From: Halomontanus rarus
GTDB lineage: Archaea; Halobacteriota; Halobacteria; Halobacteriales; Natrialbaceae
Reading direction: 5' to 3' (one strand)
NCBI RefSeq assembly: GCF_029338335.1
Contig: NZ_CP119796.1
DNA length: 64,000 nucleotides
The notes beneath the pieces were generated by a model. That model was given only the letters and a program-made list of their open reading frames with translations. It was not told where the DNA came from and ran no database searches. The position numbers and the translations under genes are program-made. Of this stretch, positions 26,051-35,185 are shown in pieces (position 1 is the stretch's first letter; each line of letters begins with the position of its first letter).

Positions 26051-26066
26051 TTTAGGGATCCCTAAA
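26051..26066. promoter_or_regulatory. Second iron-box palindrome, before the permease
   Basis: TTTAGGGATCCCTAAA is a perfect 16-bp palindrome of the same TTAGG-N4-CCTAA type as the site at 23361. A TATA-like CGAAATATCG lies about 20 bp upstream on the minus strand (around 26086), so the operator covers the expected transcription start. It should put the permease under the same iron repressor. Confidence 0.8.
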
Positions 26067-26200
26067 CCAACAAAAACGCATCGATATTTCGGGCAGCCTA
26101 ATTCGAGTGAGGGTCGGTCGGGACCCGTCGGGCTACCGTGACGACGCCGCTCGAAGGCGTCGCCGACCGCTGCTACCGTTCCCGTCCCCTCGAGGCGGGT

Positions 26201-27883
26201 TCAAACCGCTCCGCCGGGGTGGTACTCTCCGAACACGTCGCGCATGATATTACAGATCTCGCCGACCGTCGCGTCGGCCTTCACCGCGTCGACGATCGAG
26301 GGCATGAGGTTCGCCTCGCCCTCGGCCGCCTCGCGAAGCGCCCCGAGTGCCGCCTCGACTGCCTCCTCGTCGCGCGCCTCGCGAACTGACTCGAGGCGCT
26401 CGATCTGTCGACGCTCGTCCTCCTCGGTGACTTCCTCGACGTCCATCTCGGGCTCTTCGTCGACCTCGAACTCGTTGACGCCGACGATGATTCGCTCTTT
26501 CTCCTCGATCTCGCGCTGGCGATCGAACGCGGTGTCCTGGATCTGGCGCTTTACCCACTGGCTCTCGACCGCCGGGAGCATTCCGCCGCGGTCGTCGACC
26601 TCCTCGAGGATCTCGTAGGCCTCGGCCTCGACCTCGTCGGTGAGGCTCTCGACGTAGTAACTACCGGCGAGCGGGTCGACGGTGTCGGCGGCGCCGGACT
26701 CGTGGGCGAGGATCTGCTGGGTTCGGAGGGCGGTGCGGACGGACTTCTCGGTCGGCAGGGCCAGCGCCTCGTCTTTGCCGTTCGTGTGCAGGCTCTGGGT
26801 GCCGCCGAGGACCGCGGCCAGCGCCTGGTAGGCGACGCGAACCACGTTGTTCTCGATCTGCTGGGCGGTGAGCATCGAGCCCGCGGTCTGGGTGTGGAAC
26901 TTGAGTTGCTTCGACTTCGGGTTCGCCGCGTCGAACCGCTCGTCCATGATGTCGTGCCACATCCGCCTGGCGGCGCGGAACTTGGCGACCTCCTCGAAGA
27001 TGTTGTTGTGGCCGTTGAAGAAGAAAGAGAGTTGCGGGGCGAACTCGTCGACGTCCAGACCCGCGTCGATCGCCGCCTCGACGTACTCGATGCCGTCGCC
27101 GAGCGTGAACGCGAGTTCCTGGGCCGCCGTCGCGCCGGCCTCACGGATGTGATAGCCCGAGATCGAGATGGTGTTGAAGTTAGGGACCTCCTCCGCGCAG
27201 AACTCGAAGATGTCCGTGATGATCCGCATCGACGGCTCCGGCGGGTAGATGTAGGTGTTCCGGGCGATGTACTCCTTGAGCAGGTCGTTCTGGATCGTTC
27301 CCCGGAGCTCCGACCGGTCGACGCCCTGTCGGTCGCCGACCGCGATGTACATCGCCAGCAGGACCGAGGCGGGCGCGTTGATGGTCATACTCGTCGAGAC
27401 CTCGTCGAGCGGTATCCCGTCGAAGACGGTCTCCATGTCCGCGAGCGAGTCGATCGCGACGCCGGCTTTTCCGACCTCGCCGGCGGCCATCGCGGCGTCG
27501 GAGTCGTAGCCCATCTGCGTGGGCAGATCGAAGGCCATCGAGAGCCCCGTCTGTCCCTGGTCTAACAGATAGTGAAACCGCTCGTTGGTGTCCTCCGGCG
27601 TCGAGAACCCGGCGTACTGGCGCATCGTCCACAACCGGCCGCGATAGCCCGTCGAGTAGACGCCCCTAGTGTACGGTTTCTCGCCGGGGAACCCGAGATC
27701 CTCTTCGTACTCGAGGTCGGCGACGTCAGCCGGCGTGTAGAGCCGATCGACGGTCTGTCCCCCCGTATCCGTCGTGAACGTCTCCCGTCGCTCGCCGAAC
27801 CGCTCGAGGACGGGGTCGACCTGCTCGCGCTCCCACTCCTCTTGGCCGGCGCGAATCTCCTCGAGGTCGTCGGAATCGAACAT
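26201..27883 (-). CDS. mcmA1: Methylmalonyl-CoA mutase, large (catalytic) subunit
   Basis: This is the catalytic subunit of the adenosylcobalamin enzyme that converts (R)-methylmalonyl-CoA to succinyl-CoA. The 560 residues form the TIM-barrel domain only: YTRGVYSTGYRGRLWTMRQY (about 88-107), FDLPTQMGYDSD, MTINAPA, ISISGYHIREAGATAAQELA and LHTNGKDEALALP. The B12-binding domain is absent, as in archaeal split mutases, so a small McmA2-like subunit must exist elsewhere. The ATG at 27883 gives the known start MFDSDDLEEIRAGQEEWE; longer frames are rejected. The epimerase on the same strand acts in the same pathway. Confidence 0.95.
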   Translation of the reverse strand: MFDSDDLEEIRAGQEEWEREQVDPVLERFGERRETFTTDTGGQTVDRLYTPADVADLEYEEDLGFPGEKPYTRGVYSTGYRGRLWTMRQYAGFSTPEDTNERFHYLLDQGQTGLSMAFDLPTQMGYDSDAAMAAGEVGKAGVAIDSLADMETVFDGIPLDEVSTSMTINAPASVLLAMYIAVGDRQGVDRSELRGTIQNDLLKEYIARNTYIYPPEPSMRIITDIFEFCAEEVPNFNTISISGYHIREAGATAAQELAFTLGDGIEYVEAAIDAGLDVDEFAPQLSFFFNGHNNIFEEVAKFRAARRMWHDIMDERFDAANPKSKQLKFHTQTAGSMLTAQQIENNVVRVAYQALAAVLGGTQSLHTNGKDEALALPTEKSVRTALRTQQILAHESGAADTVDPLAGSYYVESLTDEVEAEAYEILEEVDDRGGMLPAVESQWVKRQIQDTAFDRQREIEEKERIIVGVNEFEVDEEPEMDVEEVTEEDERRQIERLESVREARDEEAVEAALGALREAAEGEANLMPSIVDAVKADATVGEICNIMRDVFGEYHPGGAV

Positions 27884-28035
27884 ACGCGAACGGACGGTGC
27901 CCCGAGGCTTGAAGGTTGAGAAACGGCGAGGGAACGGACTCGGGTCTCGGTCGTTGGCGGGCGTCGAACTGCGCCGGATTCGAGTCGAATTCAGCTCCGC
28001 TCGACGCAGACCGAGAGCAGCGCGAAGCGCGACGG

Positions 28036-28623
28036 TCACCGACCGGTATCGTACTTGTACGTCGCTGTCTCGGTATCGATTCCGAAGTCCTCCGGGCTCT
28101 CCTCGTCCGCCGGCTCGCCGCCGTGCTCGCTGGCGTCCTTGAACGACTCGCGGAGGTGCTCGGGCATCCGGAACGTCCCGGTCTCGATCCGAAGCGGGAC
28201 CGCGTCCGGGTCCGTCCGTCCGCGTTTCTCCTCGAGTCGTTTCCGAAGTTTCGCCGGTAACGCCGACTCGTCGATCCGTTCGAAGCCGAACTGTGCGAGG
28301 TACGCCGATTGGCCGGTCAGCGAGTACACCTCCTCGAACCCGGCGTCGCTCGCGTACTCGAGCAATCGCTCGACGACGTGGGCGCCGACCCCCTGACCGC
28401 GCCAGTTCTCGAGGACGCCGATGCTGGTGAGTTCACAGACGTCCGCCCGCTCATCGTCACCCTTGTGGATGCGGATCCGGCCGAAGCCGGCTTTCGCACC
28501 CGACGCTTCGTCGATGGCGACGACGTAATCGCGCGAGCGGAACGCCGTGTCGTCGAGTTCCATCGCCTCGATGTGATCGAGAAGCCAGACCTCTTCTCGG
28601 TTTTTCGCGTCCCGCACGTACAT
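28036..28623 (-). CDS. GNAT family N-acetyltransferase
   Basis: This 195-residue acetyltransferase has the acetyl-CoA motif ENWRGQGVGAHVVERLLEYA (about 92-111) and the following strand-helix VYSLTGQSAYLAQFGFERID seen in ArgA/argininosuccinate-type GNATs. The region after about residue 130 is an extra, charged tail. The ATG at 28623 (MYVRDAKNREEVWLLDHIE) is preferred; the upstream ATG adds nine residues that overlap the likely promoter. The substrate is unknown. Confidence 0.83.
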   Translation of the reverse strand: MYVRDAKNREEVWLLDHIEAMELDDTAFRSRDYVVAIDEASGAKAGFGRIRIHKGDDERADVCELTSIGVLENWRGQGVGAHVVERLLEYASDAGFEEVYSLTGQSAYLAQFGFERIDESALPAKLRKRLEEKRGRTDPDAVPLRIETGTFRMPEHLRESFKDASEHGGEPADEESPEDFGIDTETATYKYDTGR

Positions 28624-28793
28624 GATGTGAAATACGGGACCAGACGCCAAAAGCGTTTGTTACCCGCCGCGCGCTCGTCGTCTGGTCGACCGATTCGAAC
28701 CGTCCGCCCGCGTCGGTCGGCGTCGAGTTCGTTCTCGAGAGAGCCGACTGCCGAAGATCGCTCCGGATCGGCTCACCGTCTCATCGACGAAAC

Positions 28794-29336
28794 CTACTCC
28801 GGTCCGGCGTCGATTTCGCTGTGCCAGGCCTTGTGCGTCTGAATGACGGGAACGACCTCGTACTCCGAGACGACGTCGCTGTGGTGGACGAGTTCGTTCA
28901 CGTAGGATTTGATCTCGCGCAACGAACTGTGCCAGACGCGGACCAGCAGATCCGTCTCACCCAGATACTCGTTGACCTCGTAGACGAGTTCCTGTTCGAG
29001 GAGGTAGTCGACGAACTCGTCGACCTCCCGGGTCGTCGTCTCCGACTCGAGTGCGATTCGGACGTCCGCGTACTCGAGGTCGACTTCCTGGAGCACCATG
29101 ACGGCGATGATCTTGATGACGTTGTCCTGCTGGAGTTTCTTGCGACGCCGTCGGACGGCCGTCCGCGAGAGTCCGACGCGGTCGCCCAGTTCCGTATCCG
29201 AGATCCGCCCGTCCTCGTTGAGGATCCGGTAGATCTGGTAGTCGATCTCGTCTAGGTGATCGGTGATCAGTTCCTGAATCGATTCGCCACCGACGACATC
29301 TTCGGACTCTGACGGTGTCACTGAAGCATCAGCCAT
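28794..29336 (-). CDS. Lrp/AsnC family transcriptional regulator
   Basis: This 180-residue regulator has a 35-residue acidic leader, then a winged HTH (LDEIDYQIYRILNEDGRISD, then ELGDRVGLSRTAVRRRRKKL), then the alpha/beta ligand-binding domain (about 85-165). Members bind as multimers and sense amino acids or metabolites. It is divergent from the CoA-ligase gene across a long AT-rich promoter zone, so it may control that gene and itself; this is inferred from arrangement only. Its TATA box (GCTATATTGA, minus strand) is 29 bp before the ATG. Confidence 0.9.
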   Translation of the reverse strand: MADASVTPSESEDVVGGESIQELITDHLDEIDYQIYRILNEDGRISDTELGDRVGLSRTAVRRRRKKLQQDNVIKIIAVMVLQEVDLEYADVRIALESETTTREVDEFVDYLLEQELVYEVNEYLGETDLLVRVWHSSLREIKSYVNELVHHSDVVSEYEVVPVIQTHKAWHSEIDAGPE

Positions 29337-29668
29337 AGTCGTATTAGCAAAAGCTATGCCTTCAATATAGCGGCTTTACCTCGAGAGTATCGGGTTTCCG
29401 TTCCGTCAGAATACCGCTCAAATTCTGCACTGTTTGGACCCATATATCAAAATATCGATATAGTTTAGAACGGAACCCTAGCCGATAAACTCAACGCCAA
29501 TTTAGTCGCGTTGTGTCCGTTATGTGGTCCGTCGAACCGTCTCTAAAATAGTAATAAATATTACAACAACCTCCTTAAATGAAAATACCATTATACTCGT
29601 TCGAGCCGCTCGAACGGGTCGCTCGGGGTAACATACTTCGCTCGGCGTGTCAAACCGTGACAGTAGCT
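29337..29668. promoter_or_regulatory. Long AT-rich divergent promoter region between lrp-like and CoA-ligase genes
   Basis: This 332-bp gene-free stretch is far richer in A and T than the flanks. It holds the lrp-like TATA (29362-29371), a CATATATCAAAATATCGATATAG cluster around 29441-29463, and the inverted repeat GTAATAAATATTAC (29551-29564; 6-bp arms, 2-bp spacer), which also looks like a TATA element. It is a good place for regulator binding. A short frame from an ATG at 29579 runs into the ligase gene; it could be a leader or an N-terminal extension. Confidence 0.6.
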
Positions 29669-31792
29669 ATGGATCGCGACGTGATCGACGAGGTCGTCCA
29701 CGAACCGACTCGAGAGTTCGTCGAATCGACGAACGTCCGGACGTTCATGCGAGCACACGACATCGAGAACGAGGCGGCGCTGCTCGATCGGACGACGACC
29801 GACGTCGGCGGCGACAGCGGCGTCGACTGGTTCTGGGACGAACTGGTCGACTTCCTCGAGATCGAGTTCGACGAGGCCTACGACGCCGTCCGCGACGACA
29901 GCGACGGCCCGCAGTTCACCGACTGGTATCCCGGCGGACGGCTCAACGTCGCGCACAACACCGTCGACCGTCACGCGGCCGTCGATCGCGAGGCGCGAAA
30001 CCGAGTCGCGTGCGTCTGGGAGAGCGAGGACGGACGGGTCCGCGAACTCACTTACCACGAACTGCACCGGCAGTCGAATCGAGTCGCGAACGCCCTCGAG
30101 GACCGCGGGATCGAGACCGGCGACACCGTCGGGCTCTACATGCCCATGGTTCCCGAGGTCGTCTCGATCCTCTACGGCTGTTTCAAGGTCGGCGCGATCG
30201 CCGTTCCGATCTTTTCGGGGTTCGGCGTCGACGCCGTCGCGACGCGACTCGCGGACGCCGACTGCTCGGTGCTGTTCACGGGAGACGGGTTCCTCCGCCG
30301 CGGCGATCCGGTATTTCTCAAGGAGAGCGCGGACGAGGCCATCGCCGAAGTCGGGGGGAGAGACGGAGACGGGGACGGGGACGGAAACGGAGGCGAGAAC
30401 GGGAGCGAGCGAGAGGACGAGAGCGGACCGGTCGAACACACGATCGTCTTCGATCGGCTCGGTTCTCGCGACTCGGACGGGAACGACGACGGCAGCGACG
30501 AACGCGGTCAGAACCGCGTCCGCGCCCGCGCCCACGACATCCCATGGACCGACCGCGACGAGTGGTGGACCGACGCGATCGGCGGCCAATCTCCCGCCTA
30601 CGAGACGAAATCTCTGCCCTCGAGTCAGGAATCGATGCTCCTGTACTCCTCGGGCACGACGGGCGAGCCGAAGGGGATCGTCCACACCCACGCCGGCGTC
30701 CAAGTCCAGTGCGCCAAGGAACTCTACTTCGGCTTCGATCTCAAACCCGCCGACCGCTTCTTCTGGGTCAGTGACATCGGCTGGATGATGGGGCCGTGGA
30801 CGATGATCGGCGTCCACACCTTCGGCGGGACGATGGTCATGTACGAGGGCGCGCCCGACTACCCGAACCCGGACCGGTTCTGGAAGCTGATCGACCGCCA
30901 CGGGATCACCCAGTTCGGCATCTCGCCGACGGCGATCCGCGCGCTCAGAAAACACGGGGGCGAGTGGCTCGAGGGCCACGACCTCTCCTCGCTCCGACTG
31001 CTCGGATCGACCGGCGAGCCGTGGGACCCCGAATCCTGGCTGTGGTTCTACGAGCGGGTCGGCGGCGGCGAGACGCCGATCATCAACATCTCCGGGGGTA
31101 CCGAAATCTGTGGCTGTTTCCTGATGCCGCTGCCGACCCAGCCGCTGAAACCCTGCACGCTGGGCGGCCCGGGCCTCGGGATGGATATCGACATCGTGAA
31201 CGCCGCGGGCGAATCCGTCGCCGACGATCACGAACGCGGCTTCCTCGTCGCCCGCGACTCCTGTCCGTCGATGACCAAGAGCCTGTGGTCGGGCGACGAC
31301 CGCTACCTCGAGGAGTACTGGTCGACCTGGGAGGACCTGGAACTGTGGGACCACGGCGACTGGGCCCAGAAGGACGAGGACGGATTCTGGTTCCTCCACG
31401 GCCGGGCCGACGACGCGCTCAACGTCGCCGGCCGCAAAGTTGGCCCCGCCGAAGTCGAGGGCGCGCTCATCGACCACTCCGCGGTGAACCAGGCGGCCGC
31501 CGTCGGCGCCCCCGACGAGACGACCGGCACCGCCGTGATCGCCTACGTCGTTCTCGAGGACGGCGTCGAGGCGTCCGAGGACCTCCGCGACGAACTCCGT
31601 GAACGCGTCGGAACGGAGCTGGGAAAGCCGTTTCGCCCCCGCGAGATCCTGTTCGTCGACGCCTTTCCGAAGACCCAGAGCGGCAAGATCGTCCGCCGGG
31701 CGATTCAGGCGGCCTACACCGGCGAGGACTTGGGCGACCTCTCGAGCGTCGAGAATCCGGCGGTACTCGCGGACCTCGAAGCGGCGCGTTGA
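29669..31792 (+). CDS. Acyl/acetyl-CoA synthetase (AMP-forming)
   Basis: This enzyme activates a carboxylic acid to its acyl-CoA through an acyl-adenylate. The 707 residues contain the adenylation signatures: P-loop LLYSSGTTGEPKGIVHTH (about 325), NISGGTEICGC (about 470), the hinge HGRADDALNVAGRKVGPAEVE (about 580) and the catalytic Lys in KTQSGKIVRR (about 670). The closest recognisable group is acetyl-CoA synthetase-like, but the acid is not certain. A low-complexity insert (about 228-290, GDGDGDGNGGENGSE and on) is unique to this protein. The ATG at 29669 is preferred (MDRDVIDEVVHEPT); an in-frame ATG at 29579 adds 30 residues of unlikely composition. Confidence 0.9.
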   Translation: MDRDVIDEVVHEPTREFVESTNVRTFMRAHDIENEAALLDRTTTDVGGDSGVDWFWDELVDFLEIEFDEAYDAVRDDSDGPQFTDWYPGGRLNVAHNTVDRHAAVDREARNRVACVWESEDGRVRELTYHELHRQSNRVANALEDRGIETGDTVGLYMPMVPEVVSILYGCFKVGAIAVPIFSGFGVDAVATRLADADCSVLFTGDGFLRRGDPVFLKESADEAIAEVGGRDGDGDGDGNGGENGSEREDESGPVEHTIVFDRLGSRDSDGNDDGSDERGQNRVRARAHDIPWTDRDEWWTDAIGGQSPAYETKSLPSSQESMLLYSSGTTGEPKGIVHTHAGVQVQCAKELYFGFDLKPADRFFWVSDIGWMMGPWTMIGVHTFGGTMVMYEGAPDYPNPDRFWKLIDRHGITQFGISPTAIRALRKHGGEWLEGHDLSSLRLLGSTGEPWDPESWLWFYERVGGGETPIINISGGTEICGCFLMPLPTQPLKPCTLGGPGLGMDIDIVNAAGESVADDHERGFLVARDSCPSMTKSLWSGDDRYLEEYWSTWEDLELWDHGDWAQKDEDGFWFLHGRADDALNVAGRKVGPAEVEGALIDHSAVNQAAAVGAPDETTGTAVIAYVVLEDGVEASEDLRDELRERVGTELGKPFRPREILFVDAFPKTQSGKIVRRAIQAAYTGEDLGDLSSVENPAVLADLEAAR

Positions 31793-31903
31793 GTTGAGAC
31801 GAGTCGAGACGCCGCGACGAACTCGAGGTCCGCGAGGCTTTCGATCGTCGGACGGTCGACGTGACGGCAAACGGAATCGAGACGGTGATCCAGCGGGTGT
31901 TCG

Positions 31904-33433
31904 ATGAGCCGAAAATCCAGTACCGATCGATCGGTTAACGTCATCGATGGCAGCCTGATCTGGCCGCTGGTCGCCCTCTCGGTTCCGATCGTGTTGACGA
32001 ACCTGCTGCACGTCGGGTACAACCTCGCGGACACGTTCTGGGTCGGACGCCTCGGTCAGGCGGGGGTCTCCGCGCTCTCGTACGCGTGGGCCATCGTCTT
32101 CCTGGTGATCAGCTTCGCGATCGGATTCACCGTCGCCGGTACGGTCCTAGTCGCCCAGAACAAAGGTGCCGGGAACGTCGACCGCGTCGGCGGCGTCGCG
32201 GGACAGACCATCACGTTCGTCGTCCTGCTATCGGCCGTCTTCGGCGTCGGCGGGTTCGTTTTCACCCCCTCGCTGCTGCAACTCATCGGCGCCGAACCCG
32301 GGACGCTCGAGTACACCTACGCGCTCCAGTACGTCCGGACGGAGTTTCTCGGCATGCCGCTGATCTTCGCCTTCTTCATCTTCCAGTCGCTGTTACAAGG
32401 GTGGGGAGACACGCGAACGCCGCTGTACCTGATGGCGCTTAGCGTTGGGATCAACGTCGTCATCGACCCCTTTTTCATCCTCGGGTTTCAGGACAACGTC
32501 GTCTTCGCGTGGGTCGGTCTCGAGGCCCTCGAGGCGAGCCTGTACGAGGCGACCGGATTCGGCGGGCTCGACGTGATGGGGGCGGCGATCGCGACGATCA
32601 TCTCGCGGACCCTCGCCGCCGCCGTCGGATTCTGGCTGTTGCTCTCCGGTCGCGTCGGTATCCGGCTCCGGCCCTCGGACTTCCTCCTCGAGCGGGAGAC
32701 CGTCCGCAAGATCGTCACCATCGGCGCGCCCGCCAGCGTCGAGATCAGCACGAAAGCCGCGAGCGTCACGGTCCTGACCGCACTCGTCGCGCTGGCCGGC
32801 GCGGAGGCGGTTGCGGCCTACGGGATCGGCACTCGAGTCACGTCGATGGTCGTCCTGCCCGCGCTCGGATTGGCCCGCGGGGTCGAGACCGTCGTCGGCC
32901 AGAACCTCGGCGCCGGGCAGGTCGACCGAGCGAGGCGGGGCGTGTACGCGGCGGCCGGAATTATCGCCGCCGCCTTACTGCTCTTCAGCGCCGGCGTCTT
33001 TCTCCTCGCCGACCCCGTCATCGGCCTGTTCATCACCGGCGGCGGCGCCGGGGCGGTGACCGATATCGGAGCCGAGTACCTCCGTGTCGTCAGCCTCTCG
33101 TACGTGTTCCTCGGCGTCTTCTACGTCGTCCAGGGCGGGTTCCGCGGCAGCGGGAAGACCCGAGTCGCGATGATCTTCGCCATCGTCGGCTTCATCGTGT
33201 TCCGCGCGGTGTTCGCCTACACGCTCGCCGAACCGCTCGGATACGGTGCGACCGGAATCTGGTACGGCGAAGCCGTCGCGAACGTCTGCATGGTCGTCCT
33301 CGCCGGACTCTACTTCCTCCGGGGCACCTGGACCGAGGGTATCGTCGTCGACCGCGCCGACGACGCCTCAACACCCGTCGACGAGTCCGAAGACGCGACC
33401 GCCGCCGTCAACGGCGGTGCCGACGACCGGTGA
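31904..33433 (+). CDS. MATE family multidrug/cation efflux transporter
   Basis: This 509-residue secondary transporter has twelve predicted helices in two halves. It begins at about residue 15 (IWPLVALSVPIVLTNLLHVG, then YNLADTFWVGRLG, typical of MATE helix 1-2), and the second half starts near VRKIVTIGAPASVEI. It exports cationic drugs or metabolites in exchange for sodium or protons; the substrate is unknown. The C-terminal 25 residues are polar and acidic. It lies 111 bp after the CoA ligase on the same strand. Confidence 0.9.
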   Translation: MSRKSSTDRSVNVIDGSLIWPLVALSVPIVLTNLLHVGYNLADTFWVGRLGQAGVSALSYAWAIVFLVISFAIGFTVAGTVLVAQNKGAGNVDRVGGVAGQTITFVVLLSAVFGVGGFVFTPSLLQLIGAEPGTLEYTYALQYVRTEFLGMPLIFAFFIFQSLLQGWGDTRTPLYLMALSVGINVVIDPFFILGFQDNVVFAWVGLEALEASLYEATGFGGLDVMGAAIATIISRTLAAAVGFWLLLSGRVGIRLRPSDFLLERETVRKIVTIGAPASVEISTKAASVTVLTALVALAGAEAVAAYGIGTRVTSMVVLPALGLARGVETVVGQNLGAGQVDRARRGVYAAAGIIAAALLLFSAGVFLLADPVIGLFITGGGAGAVTDIGAEYLRVVSLSYVFLGVFYVVQGGFRGSGKTRVAMIFAIVGFIVFRAVFAYTLAEPLGYGATGIWYGEAVANVCMVVLAGLYFLRGTWTEGIVVDRADDASTPVDESEDATAAVNGGADDR

Positions 33434-33479
33434 CCGAAACCGGCGCGAACGTCCCGAGACGATCGCGCTCGAACCCGCG

Positions 33480-34406
33480 TCATCCCGCCGACAGCGCCTC
33501 CTCGAGTCGATCCTCCAGTCCCTCCAGATCCGCGAGCAACTCCTCACTCTCCTCGCCCTCGAGGTCGTCGATCCGGTCGGCCAGTCCCCCTAAATACTCG
33601 AACTTCTCCTCCTCGTCGACGCCCGTCTTCTGGGCGTAGACCCGCTCGTCGACGTCGTACACCTCGTCCTCGTCGAGCTCGGTCGTCGCGAGGACGACGT
33701 CCAGTTTCTCGGTGTCGACGCCGAGGACCCACTCGTGTGGAATGCCGTACTCGTCGAGCGCGTCGAGGACCGTCTCCTCGTCTTTGAGGTGACGGTAGCG
33801 TCGCGTCGTCCGGTGGACCGCCCCGAACCGACCGCGCAGCGTCTGGTCGGGTCCGAGCCGCTCGAGAATCGCGTCGCCGGCCGAGCCCCGCAGGCGGTCG
33901 CTCCCGCGCTGGACGTCCGAGAGCAACACGTAGAGGTCGGTCAACGGCTCCGTCTCGAGCGATTCCGGCGCGGTCGCGTCGTACCGATTCAACAGCGCCG
34001 CCAGCAACAGCGCGTCGTCGTGGACCCGCTCGGCCCGCGACCGGGCCGCTTCCGGCGAGACGAGGTACGGGCTCTCGCCGGCGGTCGTCCCGTCGGACGT
34101 GGCGATCGTCTCGTCGTCGACGCCGTACGCATCGGTGAGCGTCAGGACGGTCGCGTACGGTTCGACGCCGGGCGTCAGCGTCTCGAGCGGGATCGGACCG
34201 TCGTCCAGACGCCCGGCGAGCACCTCGAACTGCTCGCGAGAGAGCGCCCGCTCCTCGTCGCTGTCGCGAAACCGGACGACGAGCTGCGCGTCGTCCGCCG
34301 TCTCGATCTCGAATCGCCGCCCGGAGACCGGTGTCGCCAGCTCGGCCCCCGGCTCGAGGCGCTCGCACTGTTCTCGAAGCTCGTCCCAGAGCACGTCGTC
34401 GACCAT
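33480..34406 (-). CDS. Haloarchaeal hypothetical protein with acidic C-terminus
   Basis: I do not recognise this 308-residue protein. The N-terminal half (about 1-110) has an unusual beta-rich pattern (FEIETADDAQLVVRFRDSDE); the middle is helical with conserved-looking LLLAALLNRYD and LYVLLSDVQRGSDRLRG. The last 50 residues are strongly acidic and helical (DRIDDLEGEESEELLADLEG). No signal, membrane helix or Cys pair. The ATG at 34406 (MVDDVLWDELREQCERL) is the natural start. It converges with the MATE gene. Confidence 0.72.
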   Translation of the reverse strand: MVDDVLWDELREQCERLEPGAELATPVSGRRFEIETADDAQLVVRFRDSDEERALSREQFEVLAGRLDDGPIPLETLTPGVEPYATVLTLTDAYGVDDETIATSDGTTAGESPYLVSPEAARSRAERVHDDALLLAALLNRYDATAPESLETEPLTDLYVLLSDVQRGSDRLRGSAGDAILERLGPDQTLRGRFGAVHRTTRRYRHLKDEETVLDALDEYGIPHEWVLGVDTEKLDVVLATTELDEDEVYDVDERVYAQKTGVDEEEKFEYLGGLADRIDDLEGEESEELLADLEGLEDRLEEALSAG

Positions 34407-34567
34407 GCAGGATCGTACCACGTAGCGGCGGAAAAAGCGTTCCCAGGACGGTGACTGGACCCGTGTAACGGCGGCGGTAGTCGACCCAGCCAACACCGTT
34501 CGGCTCGGGTTTCTGCCCGAACTCGAATCGACGCCGAAACACGCCCCTCCGTCGACTCGCAGTCGAC

Positions 34568-35074
34568 TCAACTCGTGAGTCGGTTCCACAGCGACTTCAA
34601 GTCCGACGCCGTCGACATCGCGTCGAGTTCGCGATAGGCCGACTTCTCTTCGCCGTGGTTCGCCTCGAGCGGATCCGTGATCTCCGATCCCATCTCGAGT
34701 TGCGTGGCCATCGTCTCGAGGCTCTCGTAGGCAGTCATCTCCATCCGCTCGGTCATCATTCCCGCACCGAGGTAGTAGGTGTTCAGGAGGTCGTCGTCAC
34801 CGACTTGCCGCTCGATCTCCGTGCGCTCGGCCTCGAGCGCGTCGATCAGTTCGTTCGTCCGCTCCTCGGGCTGGCGACCGATCTCGTCGAAGACGGTCTC
34901 GAGTCGGTCGACGTGTCGTCGCGTCTCGTCGCGATGGTCGGCGAACCCCTTGCTGATCCGATCGTTGGTCGCGTTGATGGCCATCTCGTCGAGCGCGTCG
35001 ACGAGTTTTCGTTCGGCGTAGTACTGCTGGCAGAGTTTGTGGACGAAGAGTTCGTCGAGGGTATCGATCGTCAT
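34568..35074 (-). CDS. DUF892 (YciE/YciF) ferritin-like protein
   Basis: This 168-residue four-helix-bundle protein has the ferritin-like diiron fold. It starts LDELFVHKLCQQYYAERKLV and has ADHRDETRRHVDRLETVFDEIG and the terminal EANHGEEKSAYRELDAM, giving the Glu/His ligand spacing of the family. Bacterial YciE/F are stress-induced and of uncertain function. No partner gene is beside it. Confidence 0.87.
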   Translation of the reverse strand: MTIDTLDELFVHKLCQQYYAERKLVDALDEMAINATNDRISKGFADHRDETRRHVDRLETVFDEIGRQPEERTNELIDALEAERTEIERQVGDDDLLNTYYLGAGMMTERMEMTAYESLETMATQLEMGSEITDPLEANHGEEKSAYRELDAMSTASDLKSLWNRLTS

Positions 35075-35185
35075 TGGAACCAGACCTCGGTGAACGAACC
35101 ACGGCCAGCGTCGTAGGTATCGCGCCGGCGTTCGCAGGTGGTGTCCGCGGACCTCGCCGGGGAGACCGCGAGGGCGGGGAACGGG

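Noticed and set aside
28681..28720. tRNA-like T-loop near GATTCGAACC
   Set aside because: The flanking arms do not pair into a T-stem and no matching acceptor or anticodon arm is present.
29591..32011. Antisense open frame of 806 codons opposite the CoA ligase
   Set aside because: No recognisable domain, and it mirrors the codons of a well-identified enzyme. Long frames are expected on the other strand of GC-rich haloarchaeal genes.
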